A DNA stretch of 64,000 bases from Peptoclostridium sp965368085 (GTDB lineage Bacteria; Bacillota; Clostridia; Peptostreptococcales; Peptostreptococcaceae): the NCBI GenBank assembly GCA_965368085.1, contig CBDULP010000008.1, forward strand, positions 33,262 to 97,261, given 5' to 3'. The notes beneath the pieces are model-generated. The model did no database searches. It was not told where the DNA came from and saw only the letters and a program-made list of their open reading frames with translations. Below, in pieces: positions 17,827 to 26,961 of this stretch. Both the position numbers and the translations under genes were made by a program. Numbering within the stretch: the first letter of the stretch is position 1; every line of letters starts with the position of its first letter.

Positions 17827-19068
17827 TTACGATGCACATTCAGCCTCAGATTCTGAATTAAGAGCCTTTTCAGTTGCAGCAACCACAACGGTCGCCGAAG
17901 CGTCTCCTACTACGTTTACAGTTGTTCTTGCCATGTCAAGAACCCTGTCTATTCCAGCTATAAGGGCAACGCCTTCAAGCGGAAGTCCCACTGACTGAAG
18001 CACCAGCGAGAGCATTATAAGTCCGGCTCCTGGAACTCCTGCAGTTCCTATTGATCCAAGAGTCGCAGTGAGAACTATGGTTCCCATCTGGCCAAGGGTA
18101 AGGTCTATTCCATATACCTGTGCTACGAACAGTGCACAAACACCCTGATAAAGTGCAGTTCCGTCCATGTTTATTGTAGCACCAAGCGGAAGCACGAAAC
18201 TCGCTATCCTGTCCGGAACTCCAAGATTCTCCTTAACCGACTTTATTGTCACCGGAAGGGTTCCCGAGCTGCTCGTAGTACTGAATGCAGTAAGCGCCGC
18301 AGGCATTACTCCCTTGAAGAACTTCATGGGGCTTATTCCAGCCGTAAGCGTAACCGCCGATGAGTAAACAAGAAATGCATGTATGACACTTCCTACGTAT
18401 ACAGCTATTATTACTTTTATAAGAGGTATAAGAACCGAAGGTCCGTTGGTTGCAACTACAGGCGTTATAAGTCCGAAAACCCCATATGGTGCAAGCTCCA
18501 TTATGAAAGCTGTAATCTTGTACATTATTTCAGCAAGGCTGTCGAAGAAGTCCACAAAAGGCTTTCCTTTTTCTTCAGGTAATGATGTAACTCCTATTCC
18601 AAGGAACAGTGCAAATGCTATTATCTGAAGCATGTTTCCTTCTACAAGCCCCTTTAGAGGATTTCTAGGTATTATGTTTAGAAGCGTGTCTATAAGCGAT
18701 GGAGCCTCACTTGCAGTTACTGCAGCTCCTGCAGGTATGCTGAGGCCTGCTCCCGGGTTAAGGAACTTTCCGCACACAAGCCCTATTGTAACGGCAAATG
18801 CCGTAGTGATAATGTAGTAACCCATTGTCTTTCCGCCTATCCTGCCAAGCGTCTTAACATCGCCAATGCTCGCCGCTCCAACTATGAGCGAAGAGAATAC
18901 AAGCGGAACTATTATCATCTTGATCATATTGATGAACAGTTTTCCTATTGGCTGTATGAAATTTGTAGCTATTTCAGGACTCCCTCCAAGTGCGAGTCCC
19001 GCCGCCACTCCGGCTATAAGCCCCAAAAGTATTTTGGTGGTAAGACTCATCTTCTTCTTTTCCTTCAT
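17827..19068 (-). CDS. Glutamate/aspartate:cation symporter (DAACS family)
   Basis: A carrier of 413 residues, GltP/DctA type. Signatures: TTSSSGTLPVT (the serine-rich re-entrant loop HP1), INMDGTALYQ (the NMDGT motif of TM7) and the C-terminal GIDRVLDMARTTVNVVGD, whose Arg and Asp contact substrate. The start ATG 19068 has AAGGAGG seven bases upstream; ATGs at 19074 and further upstream lack that spacing. The family takes up glutamate, aspartate or C4-dicarboxylates with Na+ or H+. The oad/aminotransferase genes nearby on the same strand suggest aspartate uptake for fermentation (inference). Confidence 0.93.
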   Translation of the reverse strand: MKEKKKMSLTTKILLGLIAGVAAGLALGGSPEIATNFIQPIGKLFINMIKMIIVPLVFSSLIVGAASIGDVKTLGRIGGKTMGYYIITTAFAVTIGLVCGKFLNPGAGLSIPAGAAVTASEAPSLIDTLLNIIPRNPLKGLVEGNMLQIIAFALFLGIGVTSLPEEKGKPFVDFFDSLAEIMYKITAFIMELAPYGVFGLITPVVATNGPSVLIPLIKVIIAVYVGSVIHAFLVYSSAVTLTAGISPMKFFKGVMPAALTAFSTTSSSGTLPVTIKSVKENLGVPDRIASFVLPLGATINMDGTALYQGVCALFVAQVYGIDLTLGQMGTIVLTATLGSIGTAGVPGAGLIMLSLVLQSVGLPLEGVALIAGIDRVLDMARTTVNVVGDASATVVVAATEKALNSESEAECAS

Positions 19069-19433
19069 TTTCATTCCTCCTTTTAGTTGTTTCACACAAT
19101 CGACACGATTTTTTTGAAAATTGCAAATATTAAACTCCGCATCATTTCCCCGCTCTTTTTGAATTGAATACCCACATTAATTTTAAATGTTAAGTAAATC
19201 TTAATGTATTCCCTACATATTACTACTCATTAGTTTTAAAACATACTTCGAAGGTTTTGAATCGTCAAAATATTCAGCTTTCCGTGTTGGTTTTCACAAT
19301 TGTTTGAATGTATATACCGAAAATCATTCATATTCCGTCCATATGTAAATTTAATAGTAATTTCAAGCATTAAAAAAAGGCATGTATGCGGTATGAATCT
19401 GCCTATATGCACTTGATTTCATTACAAAAAAAT
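19069..19433. other. Non-coding stretch upstream of the symporter
   Basis: An AT-rich region without a credible ORF or ribosome site. It should contain the symporter promoter, which I could not pin down. Confidence 0.5.
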
Positions 19434-19456
19434 CCGCCCAAATGGACGGATTTTTC
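19434..19456 (-). terminator. Terminator downstream of the RND operon
   Basis: AAAAATCCG...CGGATTTTT with flanking A and T runs on both strands. It is placed to end the minus-strand tetR-adaptor-pump-19509 run. Confidence 0.7.
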
Positions 19457-19508
19457 TTTCATATATACTTTTTATATGCCTGTTTTACACTGCTCAGTGA
19501 ATACCGGT

Positions 19509-19859
19509 CTATTTGAGCCTTACCTTGTACTGCACAGCTCTTGGATTCGGGAAATTGTCGAGTATGTCAACCTCAATCTCATTTTCAACGAAATATTTTT
19601 TAGTCTTGTCTATCACCCTTGTTATGTCCTCAGTCCCTATGTCGAAGTAGAGCCCTATGTGAGGGTATGGTATTACAGTGAAGCTGGTCTCCCTGAGCTT
19701 GTCAGCAGTGACAATAGTATGCATTACATGTTCTTTCACATATGCTATATACTGGTCTTCCCTGTTCTTGTCAAAATAGTCCTTCAGCCTTTCACTCTTG
19801 TTCTTTTGGATCTGCTCTTGTATTCCAATAGACTTTTCTATTTCTGTCCTCATTCCCAT
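19509..19859 (-). CDS. Conserved hypothetical protein after RND pump
   Basis: A 116-residue soluble protein, ATG at 19859 with AGGAGG seven bases upstream. It is charged and mostly helical at the N-terminus (IEKSIGIQEQIQKNKSERL), with a C-terminal half of alternating strands ending in NPRAVQYKVRLK. No membrane helix or signal peptide. I do not recognise the family. It starts 28 bases after the RND pump stop in the same direction, so it is likely co-transcribed with the pump. Confidence 0.65.
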   Translation of the reverse strand: MGMRTEIEKSIGIQEQIQKNKSERLKDYFDKNREDQYIAYVKEHVMHTIVTADKLRETSFTVIPYPHIGLYFDIGTEDITRVIDKTKKYFVENEIEVDILDNFPNPRAVQYKVRLK

Positions 19860-19886
19860 GGAAATTCCTCCTGTCTGCTATATGTT

Positions 19887-22800
19887 TTATTCAGCCGTAA
19901 GTTTTTTATTTTTATTTTTATTTGATTTTCTCTTTTCAAGCCAAGTCTCTATAAGAGAGTATATTACAGGTATCACTATCATTGTAAGGAAAGTCGAAAC
20001 TATAAGCCCGAACATCAGTGATATTGACATCGGTGCAAATAGGCTGCTTCCTGAAATGGCAAGCGGTGCAAGCCCTATCACCGTAGTTGTAGCGCTTAGT
20101 ATTATTGCGTTGAACCTCTTGTCAACCGCGTCCACACACGATTCATCTATTGAGTGCCCCTGCTTTCTGGCATCGTTTATATACTCTATAAGCAGTATTC
20201 CATTTTTTACAACAAGTCCTATAAGGGCTATTATACCCAGAAATGCAGTAAGCGAAAGAGGCTTGTTGAAAATGAACAGGCCAACAACCGAACCTATCAG
20301 TGAAAGCGGCACTGTGGCAAGTATTACTACAGGCTGCACAAACGAGTTGAACTGAACTACAAGTATTACGTATATTACGAATATTGCAAATAACGCCAGA
20401 ACACCTACGACTCCGAAGTTTTCAGCTATGCTCTCCCTTTCACCGTCGAATTCAATACTCGTTCCCGATGTGTCCACATTTGGAAGTATATCGTTTTCTA
20501 TCCTGTCCTCTATTTCAGCCGCATTGAATCCCGGAAGCTCCTCGGCTTCGATTGTCACGGACTGCCTTTTGTTGTATGTGTGCAAAGTGTCCTCTTTTTT
20601 GCTGTACGAAACCTTTGCAAACTGCTTAAGAGGAATCTTACTTCCTGTGATCGACGATGCGATTCCAAGATTTTCAAGCTGCTCCACGCTTTCTATGTTG
20701 CTTTGAATCTTTATGTCATACTCATTTCCGTCTTTCCTGAAAACAGATGAAACCTTTCCATAGAGAGCTACGTTTATCTGGCTTTGTATGTCGTATTTGT
20801 TTATTCCCAGGCTGCTCGCCTTTTCTTCGTCCACATCTACGCTTAGCTCGTACGTGCTGTCCTTCATATTGTGGCGCACGTTCTTTGTTCCAGGCATTTT
20901 TGCAATCTCATCCTTTAGCATGTTCGAAACTTCCCTGAGCCTGTCTGTATTGTCTCCAGATACGCGAAGGACTATCTTTGCCCCCGGCTGAGCATTTGCC
21001 AGAAGGTTCACGGAGCATTTTCCTCCTGATATGTTCCCGTCAAGAATGTTTTGTATGTGGTTTGTAAATTCAATATTGCTTTTGAATCTTCTATCTTTTT
21101 TCTTTCCAAGGTCGAACTTGCATACCATCTGTCCGAAATCGCTTGAGGGAGTTGCCAGCGGGGCAGTAATATAGTATTTCGGAACTCCGTTTCCAACCGC
21201 AACGGTATAGCTTGTTATCTCCGACTCATTTGAAAGCAGCTTTACGACCTCATCCGTAAGCTTTTCAGTCGCCTCTATGCTTCCCGCCGTCTCGCTAGTC
21301 ATGTCTATATAAAAAAGGTTCTTGTCGACATACGGGAAAAATTCAGATGGAAGCTGCGGCATAAGCAGCTTGACCACTAGTATGAGGACTATGAAAGTTG
21401 AAGCCACTGTGGCCTTTTTGATCTTTAGTGCCTTTTCAAGCGCGTCTTTGAAAAACAGCCTTATTTTATTTTCCTTTTTGTCCTTTTCCTTATTGTTCTT
21501 TTTAAATACAATCGATGCCATGGCTGGTGTTATGAACATGGACACTATATATGCCGCAATTATCGATATTATGAGAACCTTAGGTATTGATCCCAGGAAT
21601 TCCCCTGCGGCCCCAGGCATTCCCATAAGAGGGGAGAATGCCGCTATCGTCGTAAGCGTGGCCGTGAATATCGGTATTGACGACATCACTGTCGCATTAT
21701 ACGCCGCATCCAGCTTTGCCTCTCCATCGTCCATCCTCACCTGTATAGTGTCGCTTATAACTATGGCGTTGTCCACTAGTATTCCAAGCGCGACTATAAG
21801 CGCCGTAAGCGACATCTGATGTATGTATATCTTCTGCAGATACATGACCCCGAATGTCATAAGTATTGAAAGCGGTATTGCCGCCGACACGACCACTGCG
21901 TTTCTCATTCCCATTCCGACGAACACCACCAATATTACAAGCAGTATGCCTTCAAGTAGGTTTATCATGAAGTCGTTTACAGACTTGCTTACATCGTCCG
22001 GCTGGTATATTACCTCTTCAACCACAAGGTCCTCCGGAAGCTGAGCCTTTGCCCTGTCGAAAGCCGCTCTTACGTCTTTTCCTATTATCACCACGTTTTT
22101 TCCCTTTTCAAAATACCCCGTAAGAAGGACCGAGTTGAGCCCGTTTTGCTTGTACTTTTCAGAGTCGTCCTCAAGAGCCATGTGGACATTCGCAACGTCC
22201 GAAAGCCTTGTCACGACTCCCGATTCTCTCGAAACCCCTATTATTATGTCCCTTATGTCGTCCACGCTCGTGAATATGCCCGGCGTTTTGACTGTTATCT
22301 CCCCCGAGTCGTACTTTATACTTCCTGAAGGTATCTCAATATTCTGGGCCTGTATAAGGTCTGCAACATTCGTGGTCGACAATCCTATCTGGTTTAGCTT
22401 TGCAAAGTCTATGTCCACCTTTACCTGTTTTTCAACCTCTCCCTCTATTTCAAACTTGCTTATCCCCTTTATTCCAGCCAGTTCATTCTTGAAAAGTTCT
22501 CCGAACGAGGCAAGCTGCTCGTACGAGTAGTTTTCTCCCGAAAGGCTTATTATCATTCCCGCCGTTTCTACAAGGTCCGTGTTTATATCCATTACAAATG
22601 CCCCGCTTGGAAGATCTGAACTTGCATCTGAAACCGCATTTCTCACATCCTGCATTGCCTTGTCGTAATCCGTACCCACTGTGAACATGGGAACTGTTAT
22701 GGAAAGCCCCTGGTTCGACGTACCTTCTATTGTATCTATACCGTCAAGCTCCGAAAGCTCGTCTTCTATTTTGGATGTCACAAGGTCACTCACGTCCTTT

Positions 22801-22970
22801 GGCGAGGCCCCCGGATACGGCGTTATTATCATTGCCGCCGGAAATGACACGTCCGGGCTCTCCTGCCTTGGAAGCACATAATACGAATACATTCCAACAA
22901 ATGCTATTATCGCCGCTAAAAACAGGGTTACCCTTCTTTCCTTTATGAGCTGCTTTATTAGCTTATTCAA
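19887..22970 (-). CDS. RND multidrug efflux transporter (HAE1 type)
   Basis: A 1027-residue pump with the two-fold RND architecture: TM1 near residue 15, a large extracytoplasmic loop (about 35-325), TM2-6, a second loop (about 540-830) and TM8-12. The TM4 proton-relay motif reads GILVDNAIV, with one Asp followed by Asn rather than the Asp-Asp of AcrB. LPRQESPDVSFPAA and ITPYPGASP at the start are the conserved porter entry of the family. The start is TTG at 22970, in the GGGGGAG context that ends the adaptor gene (stop 22974). It works with the lipoprotein adaptor upstream, and a TetR regulator lies next to them. RND pumps of this size also occur in Gram-positive clostridia, where no outer membrane is crossed. 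Confidence 0.93.
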   Translation of the reverse strand: MNKLIKQLIKERRVTLFLAAIIAFVGMYSYYVLPRQESPDVSFPAAMIITPYPGASPKDVSDLVTSKIEDELSELDGIDTIEGTSNQGLSITVPMFTVGTDYDKAMQDVRNAVSDASSDLPSGAFVMDINTDLVETAGMIISLSGENYSYEQLASFGELFKNELAGIKGISKFEIEGEVEKQVKVDIDFAKLNQIGLSTTNVADLIQAQNIEIPSGSIKYDSGEITVKTPGIFTSVDDIRDIIIGVSRESGVVTRLSDVANVHMALEDDSEKYKQNGLNSVLLTGYFEKGKNVVIIGKDVRAAFDRAKAQLPEDLVVEEVIYQPDDVSKSVNDFMINLLEGILLVILVVFVGMGMRNAVVVSAAIPLSILMTFGVMYLQKIYIHQMSLTALIVALGILVDNAIVISDTIQVRMDDGEAKLDAAYNATVMSSIPIFTATLTTIAAFSPLMGMPGAAGEFLGSIPKVLIISIIAAYIVSMFITPAMASIVFKKNNKEKDKKENKIRLFFKDALEKALKIKKATVASTFIVLILVVKLLMPQLPSEFFPYVDKNLFYIDMTSETAGSIEATEKLTDEVVKLLSNESEITSYTVAVGNGVPKYYITAPLATPSSDFGQMVCKFDLGKKKDRRFKSNIEFTNHIQNILDGNISGGKCSVNLLANAQPGAKIVLRVSGDNTDRLREVSNMLKDEIAKMPGTKNVRHNMKDSTYELSVDVDEEKASSLGINKYDIQSQINVALYGKVSSVFRKDGNEYDIKIQSNIESVEQLENLGIASSITGSKIPLKQFAKVSYSKKEDTLHTYNKRQSVTIEAEELPGFNAAEIEDRIENDILPNVDTSGTSIEFDGERESIAENFGVVGVLALFAIFVIYVILVVQFNSFVQPVVILATVPLSLIGSVVGLFIFNKPLSLTAFLGIIALIGLVVKNGILLIEYINDARKQGHSIDESCVDAVDKRFNAIILSATTTVIGLAPLAISGSSLFAPMSISLMFGLIVSTFLTMIVIPVIYSLIETWLEKRKSNKNKNKKLTAE

Positions 22971-22973
22971 CCT

Positions 22974-24068
22974 TTACTCCCCCTGTTCCACAATGTTTAC
23001 TTTCGAGCCGTCATTGAGATTTTTCATTCCGCTAACCGCCAAAAGCTCTCCCGAATCAACTCCACTTACCATTACCCTGTCCTCGTGGTTTTCCAGCATC
23101 TGGACAGTCCTTTTGAATGCCCTGTCGTTGTCCACTACGTATACATAGTTTTCGCCGTCCGAGAATATCGACTGCATGGGAACCCAAACGCCCTGTTTTT
23201 CACCTATGTCTATTGAAACCTTCGCTATCATTCCGAGTCTGTACTGGCCATCGTTCACTCTTATCTGGGCCTTGTATGTCCTTGTAGTTATATCTGGAAC
23301 CTCGTCTATGGATTCAACAATCCCTGTGGCCTTCTTTCCGTCCACATCTACAACTGCAGACTGTCCAACCCTTATATCATTAAGGTCCCCCTGAGCAAGC
23401 CCTATGTTCACAATCTGGTTCATGCTCCTTAGCGTTATTATGCCCTCCGAAGAACCGACCCTTTCCCCTTCTTCAAATGGTGCCTTTGCAACTATGCCAT
23501 CCTGCTTTGCATATATAGCTGACTCTTCAAGCACCGTTTGCTTGTACGAATAGTCCGCCGTTGCGCTTTGGTACTGAGAGTTTGCCTGGTTGTAAGACGC
23601 CATTGCGATATCTCTTTGAAGCCTTATCTGGTCGAGCTGGTCTTTCGATATTCCTCCGTCTTTTTGAAGGCTCTCCATCTTTTCAAGCTGCTTCTCGCTG
23701 TAGTCGAGTTGATCCTTTGCCTTTTTAATGTTTTCCTGGGCAGAGTTCATGGTTGCAGTTGCCGCCGAAAGCTGGAAGTTTATGTCCTGGGCGTCGAGCT
23801 GGGCAAGAAGTTCTCCCTTTTTGACCCTGTCGCCTTCCTCCACATACAGCCTCGCAAGCTTTCCACCCGACTTGAAGCTGTAGTCCACTATGTCCTTTGA
23901 ATCCACAGTTCCCACATAGCTAAGGGCCACCGGATTTGTTGTGCTTTTAACCTCTTCGATTTGCACGGCTCTTGTCTTTTCCTGAATGTCGGGTTCCTGA
24001 GCCTTTGCGCAAGCTGACATGGTCATCATAGCCATGCACATAATAAGTAAAATAAGTTTCTTTTTCAT
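22974..24068 (-). CDS. RND efflux periplasmic-adaptor-type lipoprotein
   Basis: A 364-residue adaptor subunit. The signal peptide ends at MTMSAC (lipobox cysteine about 20), so it is a membrane-anchored lipoprotein. A lipoyl half (SGGKLARLYVEEGDRVKKG), a coiled-coil hairpin of about 70 residues (residues 90-160), the second lipoyl half (GIVAKAPFEEGERVG) and a beta-barrel domain follow. The ATG at 24068 has GGAGG seven bases upstream. It is translated just before the pump (three bases between stop and pump start). Duplicated palindromes at 24088-24156 lie directly upstream and probably control it. Confidence 0.92.
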   Translation of the reverse strand: MKKKLILLIMCMAMMTMSACAKAQEPDIQEKTRAVQIEEVKSTTNPVALSYVGTVDSKDIVDYSFKSGGKLARLYVEEGDRVKKGELLAQLDAQDINFQLSAATATMNSAQENIKKAKDQLDYSEKQLEKMESLQKDGGISKDQLDQIRLQRDIAMASYNQANSQYQSATADYSYKQTVLEESAIYAKQDGIVAKAPFEEGERVGSSEGIITLRSMNQIVNIGLAQGDLNDIRVGQSAVVDVDGKKATGIVESIDEVPDITTRTYKAQIRVNDGQYRLGMIAKVSIDIGEKQGVWVPMQSIFSDGENYVYVVDNDRAFKRTVQMLENHEDRVMVSGVDSGELLAVSGMKNLNDGSKVNIVEQGE

Positions 24069-24087
24069 GTTTTAGCCTCCCAATATT

Positions 24088-24156
24088 ATAAATGAATATT
24101 TTTTTCATTAATAGACAAAAAATAATAAATGAATATTTTTTCATTAATAGACAAAA
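24088..24156. promoter_or_regulatory. Tandem duplicated operator-like palindromes (TetR sites)
   Basis: Two nearly identical units, 24088-24120 and 24125-24156, differ by one T. Each contains AATGAA...TTCATT, an inverted repeat, followed by AATAGACAAAA. They fill the gap between tetR and the adaptor gene, the expected place for repressor binding. Confidence 0.65.
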
Positions 24157-24159
24157 TTT

Positions 24160-24744
24160 TTATGTCAACGCCCTAAAACAAATACGGGCAATTTTTTTTG
24201 CATATTCTTCTGTAAGGAGCTCTTCATAATTTTCCTCCATTATCTTGCTTGCCAAGAAGCTGAATGGAATTGTAAAAAGCACCGTCATAACGTCTTCAAC
24301 CACAATGTCCTCGTTCAGGATTTCAGTGTCCAGCTTTTTTTCTATTATCTTTTCAATAAGGGCACACTGCTCCTGCTTTTTCTTTTCATTTAAACTTGAA
24401 AAATCATAATCAAATATAAGGGTTATTATGAATTTAAGCTTTAACAGGTCGCTTTTTGCTAGCCTAAACAGTCCTCTTACAAAAAGATATATGAGTTCAT
24501 AAAAACTCTCGCTTTTTGAAAGGGTATTTTCAAACTGGCTCTTCGTTTCCTCAAGGTAGGATTCTATAAGTTCTTCAAGAAGTTCGTCCTTGCTCTGGTA
24601 ATGCCTGTAAAGATATCCCACAGATACGCCCGCCTTCTTTGCTATGCTGGATATTGACGTCCCCTTGTATCCGTACTGGATCATAAGTTCTATAGCCGCA
24701 TCTTTGAGCTTTTCAATTTTATTCGGATCAACCTGTCTAGCCAT
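24160..24744 (-). CDS. TetR-family transcriptional regulator
   Basis: A 194-residue regulator. The N-terminal helix-turn-helix is clear: KLKDAAIELMIQYGYKGTS, SISSIAKKAGVSVGYLYRHY and QSKDELLEELI (residues 8-60). The C-terminal ligand-binding domain is divergent, as is usual. I chose ATG 24744 with AAGGAAG seven bases upstream; a longer in-frame start at 24786 would run across the putative operator at 24770. It is probably a repressor of the RND operon immediately downstream and of itself, given matching palindromes on both sides. Confidence 0.92.
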   Translation of the reverse strand: MARQVDPNKIEKLKDAAIELMIQYGYKGTSISSIAKKAGVSVGYLYRHYQSKDELLEELIESYLEETKSQFENTLSKSESFYELIYLFVRGLFRLAKSDLLKLKFIITLIFDYDFSSLNEKKKQEQCALIEKIIEKKLDTEILNEDIVVEDVMTVLFTIPFSFLASKIMEENYEELLTEEYAKKIARICFRALT

Positions 24745-24769
24745 AATGCACTTCCTTTTCACAAACTTT

Positions 24770-24797
24770 AGTGAAATCTTTTTCATTTATTCTGACA
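24770..24797. promoter_or_regulatory. Third TetR-site-like palindrome upstream of tetR
   Basis: AGTGAAATCTTTTTCATTTA followed by TTCTGACAG resembles the 24088-24156 units (TGAA...TTCA and downstream GACA). It lies 26 bases before the tetR start, consistent with autoregulation. Confidence 0.45.
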
Positions 24798-24900
24798 GTT
24801 AATATATTATATTTTTTTGGAACCAAAGTCAATTAAATTTTTATTAAGTTTTGGCTGGAGCGTATTCGAATAGTTATTCAAACACGCTCTGGTATATAAA

Positions 24901-25776
24901 TTAATACCTTGTTCCAAATCCTCTATTTTGCATATCCATTATTGTCTTTTCCAAATTTTCTATCAGAGCCTTTTGACTACATTCCCTGTTGTAATCATAT
25001 TTTTCTTGTTCAGGCGCTCTACCGTGCTCTTCCATTGATTTTATTATTATATCTTTCAGACTTCCTATATCCTCTTTGCTGTCCCTTATAGCATTGTATT
25101 TGTCGATAACAAGAGCAATGTCATTATTGGCGGCATTTAGTATAGCTTCTATATCCTTGTCTGGAATCGGGGGTATTATGATTCTCTTGAGTGTGTTTAT
25201 ATTTGCTTTTAAAATTAGTCTGTTTTCCCCATTAAAAATATCAGCTTCCATTTCAAATGCGCCGTTGTCATCAAAAATGTTGTTACAAAATGCTTCATTT
25301 ATAGCTGTCTGGCCTTGGGTATGCCCTATTTTAAAAATACCGGGCATTAGCTTTTTTTTAGCTCTTACATCTGCTGAACCTCCTGACACAGAAGCATCCT
25401 GGAGAGTTGATCCGCCATAAGGCAGCAGCTGCGTACCAGGCTTTTCTACAAGTATGCATATGTCATGCTTTAACTGATATTCCCGGTTATTTTGAGGGTA
25501 TTCTTTAGCCCCTTTTTCCATCCTTATACGCACATAGTCATATTCAATTAACAGCTCTAAATTCCTTTTGTAGTCCACGTATCTCTCAAAATCCAAGTCA
25601 CAACATATTTGTTCAGTGCTTATTGAATATGCCTTATCTTCTATAATACAGCTTTTTAAATATGCATATATAGCCTTAGCATCCCTTGTAATGCGTCTGT
25701 CCTGCATCACCCGCTTTAGTATATCCTTTACATTGCTTCTCTCTATTTTCAGTACGTAAGATGTTTTTAAATCCAT
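24901..25776 (-). CDS. Helix-turn-helix (HTH_36-like) protein
   Basis: A 291-residue protein. Residues 20-75 read like the HTH_36 replication-initiator-type winged helix: RRITRDAKAIYAYLKSCI, then STEQICCDLDFERYVDYKRNL. The remaining 200 residues are hydrophilic, with a Ser/Gly-rich patch (GSTLQDASVSGGSADV) and an Ile/Asn-rich domain; I do not recognise it. Related N-termini occur in phage, plasmid and transposon proteins, which fits the start of the accessory stretch. The ATG at 25776 is preceded by GGAAAGGAAA. It may be a regulator or a mobile-element replication protein. Confidence 0.6.
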   Translation of the reverse strand: MDLKTSYVLKIERSNVKDILKRVMQDRRITRDAKAIYAYLKSCIIEDKAYSISTEQICCDLDFERYVDYKRNLELLIEYDYVRIRMEKGAKEYPQNNREYQLKHDICILVEKPGTQLLPYGGSTLQDASVSGGSADVRAKKKLMPGIFKIGHTQGQTAINEAFCNNIFDDNGAFEMEADIFNGENRLILKANINTLKRIIIPPIPDKDIEAILNAANNDIALVIDKYNAIRDSKEDIGSLKDIIIKSMEEHGRAPEQEKYDYNRECSQKALIENLEKTIMDMQNRGFGTRY

Positions 25777-26100
25777 TAGTTATTTTCCTTTCCATAATTT
25801 TGAACCTCCTGTGAGTGAAGCCACAAGATTAAAGTATCATTGACCCTTGCAACTCTTCATTCTATTTATATTAACACACAGCTATGTTCACATTCCACTT
25901 TTTACAGATTAGTCTTTATCTGTTTTCATTATAAAAAACAAGGCTCTGTTGAAAACTATTATGAAAAAGATACCACTAAAAGCAAAAATCTCAAGGAAAA
26001 GAGAAGACGGTATATATAGCTGTTATGAGTAAACTCAGTTTTTAATATTCAAATATAAAAAAGGAATAAGATTAAATATAAGATGAAACACCGTAACTAA
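25777..26100. other. Non-coding stretch beside IS remnant
   Basis: No credible ORF is seen on either strand. Stop codons interrupt all frames. It may be decayed mobile DNA but I cannot match it to anything. Confidence 0.4.
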
Positions 26101-26258
26101 GTTGTCCAATTAAGTGTTGACACTCCATACTTTTATTTTCTCTTCTTTGCTGAATTTCGGATTTCTCCCCATAAAAATACCTCCAAGTGGTTTGTCTAAT
26201 TTTAATTAATTAGACTGTCTACTTTGGGGGTATCATATCATTCTTCTGAGGTTCCTTT
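26101..26258 (-). mobile_element. Internally deleted IS3-type remnant (5' end plus possible far end)
   Basis: On the minus strand 26258-26134 repeats, almost base for base, the segment 63490-63590 ahead of and into the transposase start, including GGAGGTATTTTTATGGGG and the first coding bases up to AAAAGTATG. The match then breaks and GAGTGTCAACACTTAATTGG follows. That tail, seen as TTGTCCAATTAAGTGTTGAC on the plus strand, resembles the opposite terminal repeat of such elements. The remnant therefore seems to retain both ends but no transposase body. Confidence 0.7.
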
Positions 26259-26277
26259 TGTTCTCATCTTATTACAA

Positions 26278-26709
26278 TTAAAAAGTATTTTCTATTGTAG
26301 CAGGCCCAAATGGAATATTATCAATGTAAATATTTTTCTCGGCAGATTCTTTTTCAAAGACCATTTCATCACTGGTTGTTGTACCAATAGGTTTTGTTTC
26401 ACATTTATAGTATATTCTTTTTATTGAGGACAACTCGGATGATGTTCCTGTATAGCTCAGTAGCATATTATTATTCACCTCGACATTTCTATCAAGCGTA
26501 TGGTCTTCTTCTATCCAAGTCTTTTTTGCATATGTATCCAGTTTGGCTTGCCAATGGTTGCGTTCTCCTGTATAAGAATTTTCATATATAATAATATCTA
26601 TATTTTTGTCTTCCTGTATATATTGATTTCTATTTGATATTTTCATAGTAATTAATATTATGCATAGTAGCAAAAAAATGAAAATTGAAAATATGTGCAT
26701 CTTTTTCAT
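26278..26709 (-). CDS. Small membrane-anchored protein with GE-NHW motif
   Basis: A 143-residue protein with an N-terminal membrane anchor (IFSIFIFLLLCIILITM) and an extracytoplasmic domain. The segment SYTGERNHWQAKL recurs in a broken ORF just upstream (SGESNHWMATI), so both belong to one family. CETKPIGTTTSDEMVFEKE follows in the second half. I do not recognise a named domain. The ribosome site is weak (GAAAGGA). It sits between an IS remnant and the XRE-def cassette, and its function is unknown. Confidence 0.6.
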   Translation of the reverse strand: MKKMHIFSIFIFLLLCIILITMKISNRNQYIQEDKNIDIIIYENSYTGERNHWQAKLDTYAKKTWIEEDHTLDRNVEVNNNMLLSYTGTSSELSSIKRIYYKCETKPIGTTTSDEMVFEKESAEKNIYIDNIPFGPATIENTF

Positions 26710-26742
26710 AAGAATTCAAATCCTTTCATTAGCATATCCATG

Positions 26743-26961
26743 CTATAATTGTTTGCCCACTAATTTGAAATATTCTTTGCCTTCTATATGGATTGTTGCC
26801 ATCCAGTGATTGCTTTCTCCAGAAAAAACAAAAATTTTTTTGACTTCATTTTTGACTTCAGTATGTTCTTTATTATATTTTACTAATGCGCCTACTGAAA
26901 ATAGTATTACTACAGGGAAAATTATAAAATTGCCTCTAAAAGAATAAACTGAGGCTTTGAC
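26743..26961 (-). pseudogene. Truncated paralog of the GE-NHW membrane protein
   Basis: A minus-strand frame open from 26961 to the stop at 26743. It encodes a hydrophobic stretch (FIIFPVVILFSVGALV), then SGESNHWMATIHIEGKEYF, matching the neighbouring 26278-26709 protein at G-E-x-N-H-W-x-A. There is no ATG, GTG or TTG start in frame and the protein stops soon after the motif, so it is most likely a decayed copy. Confidence 0.55.
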
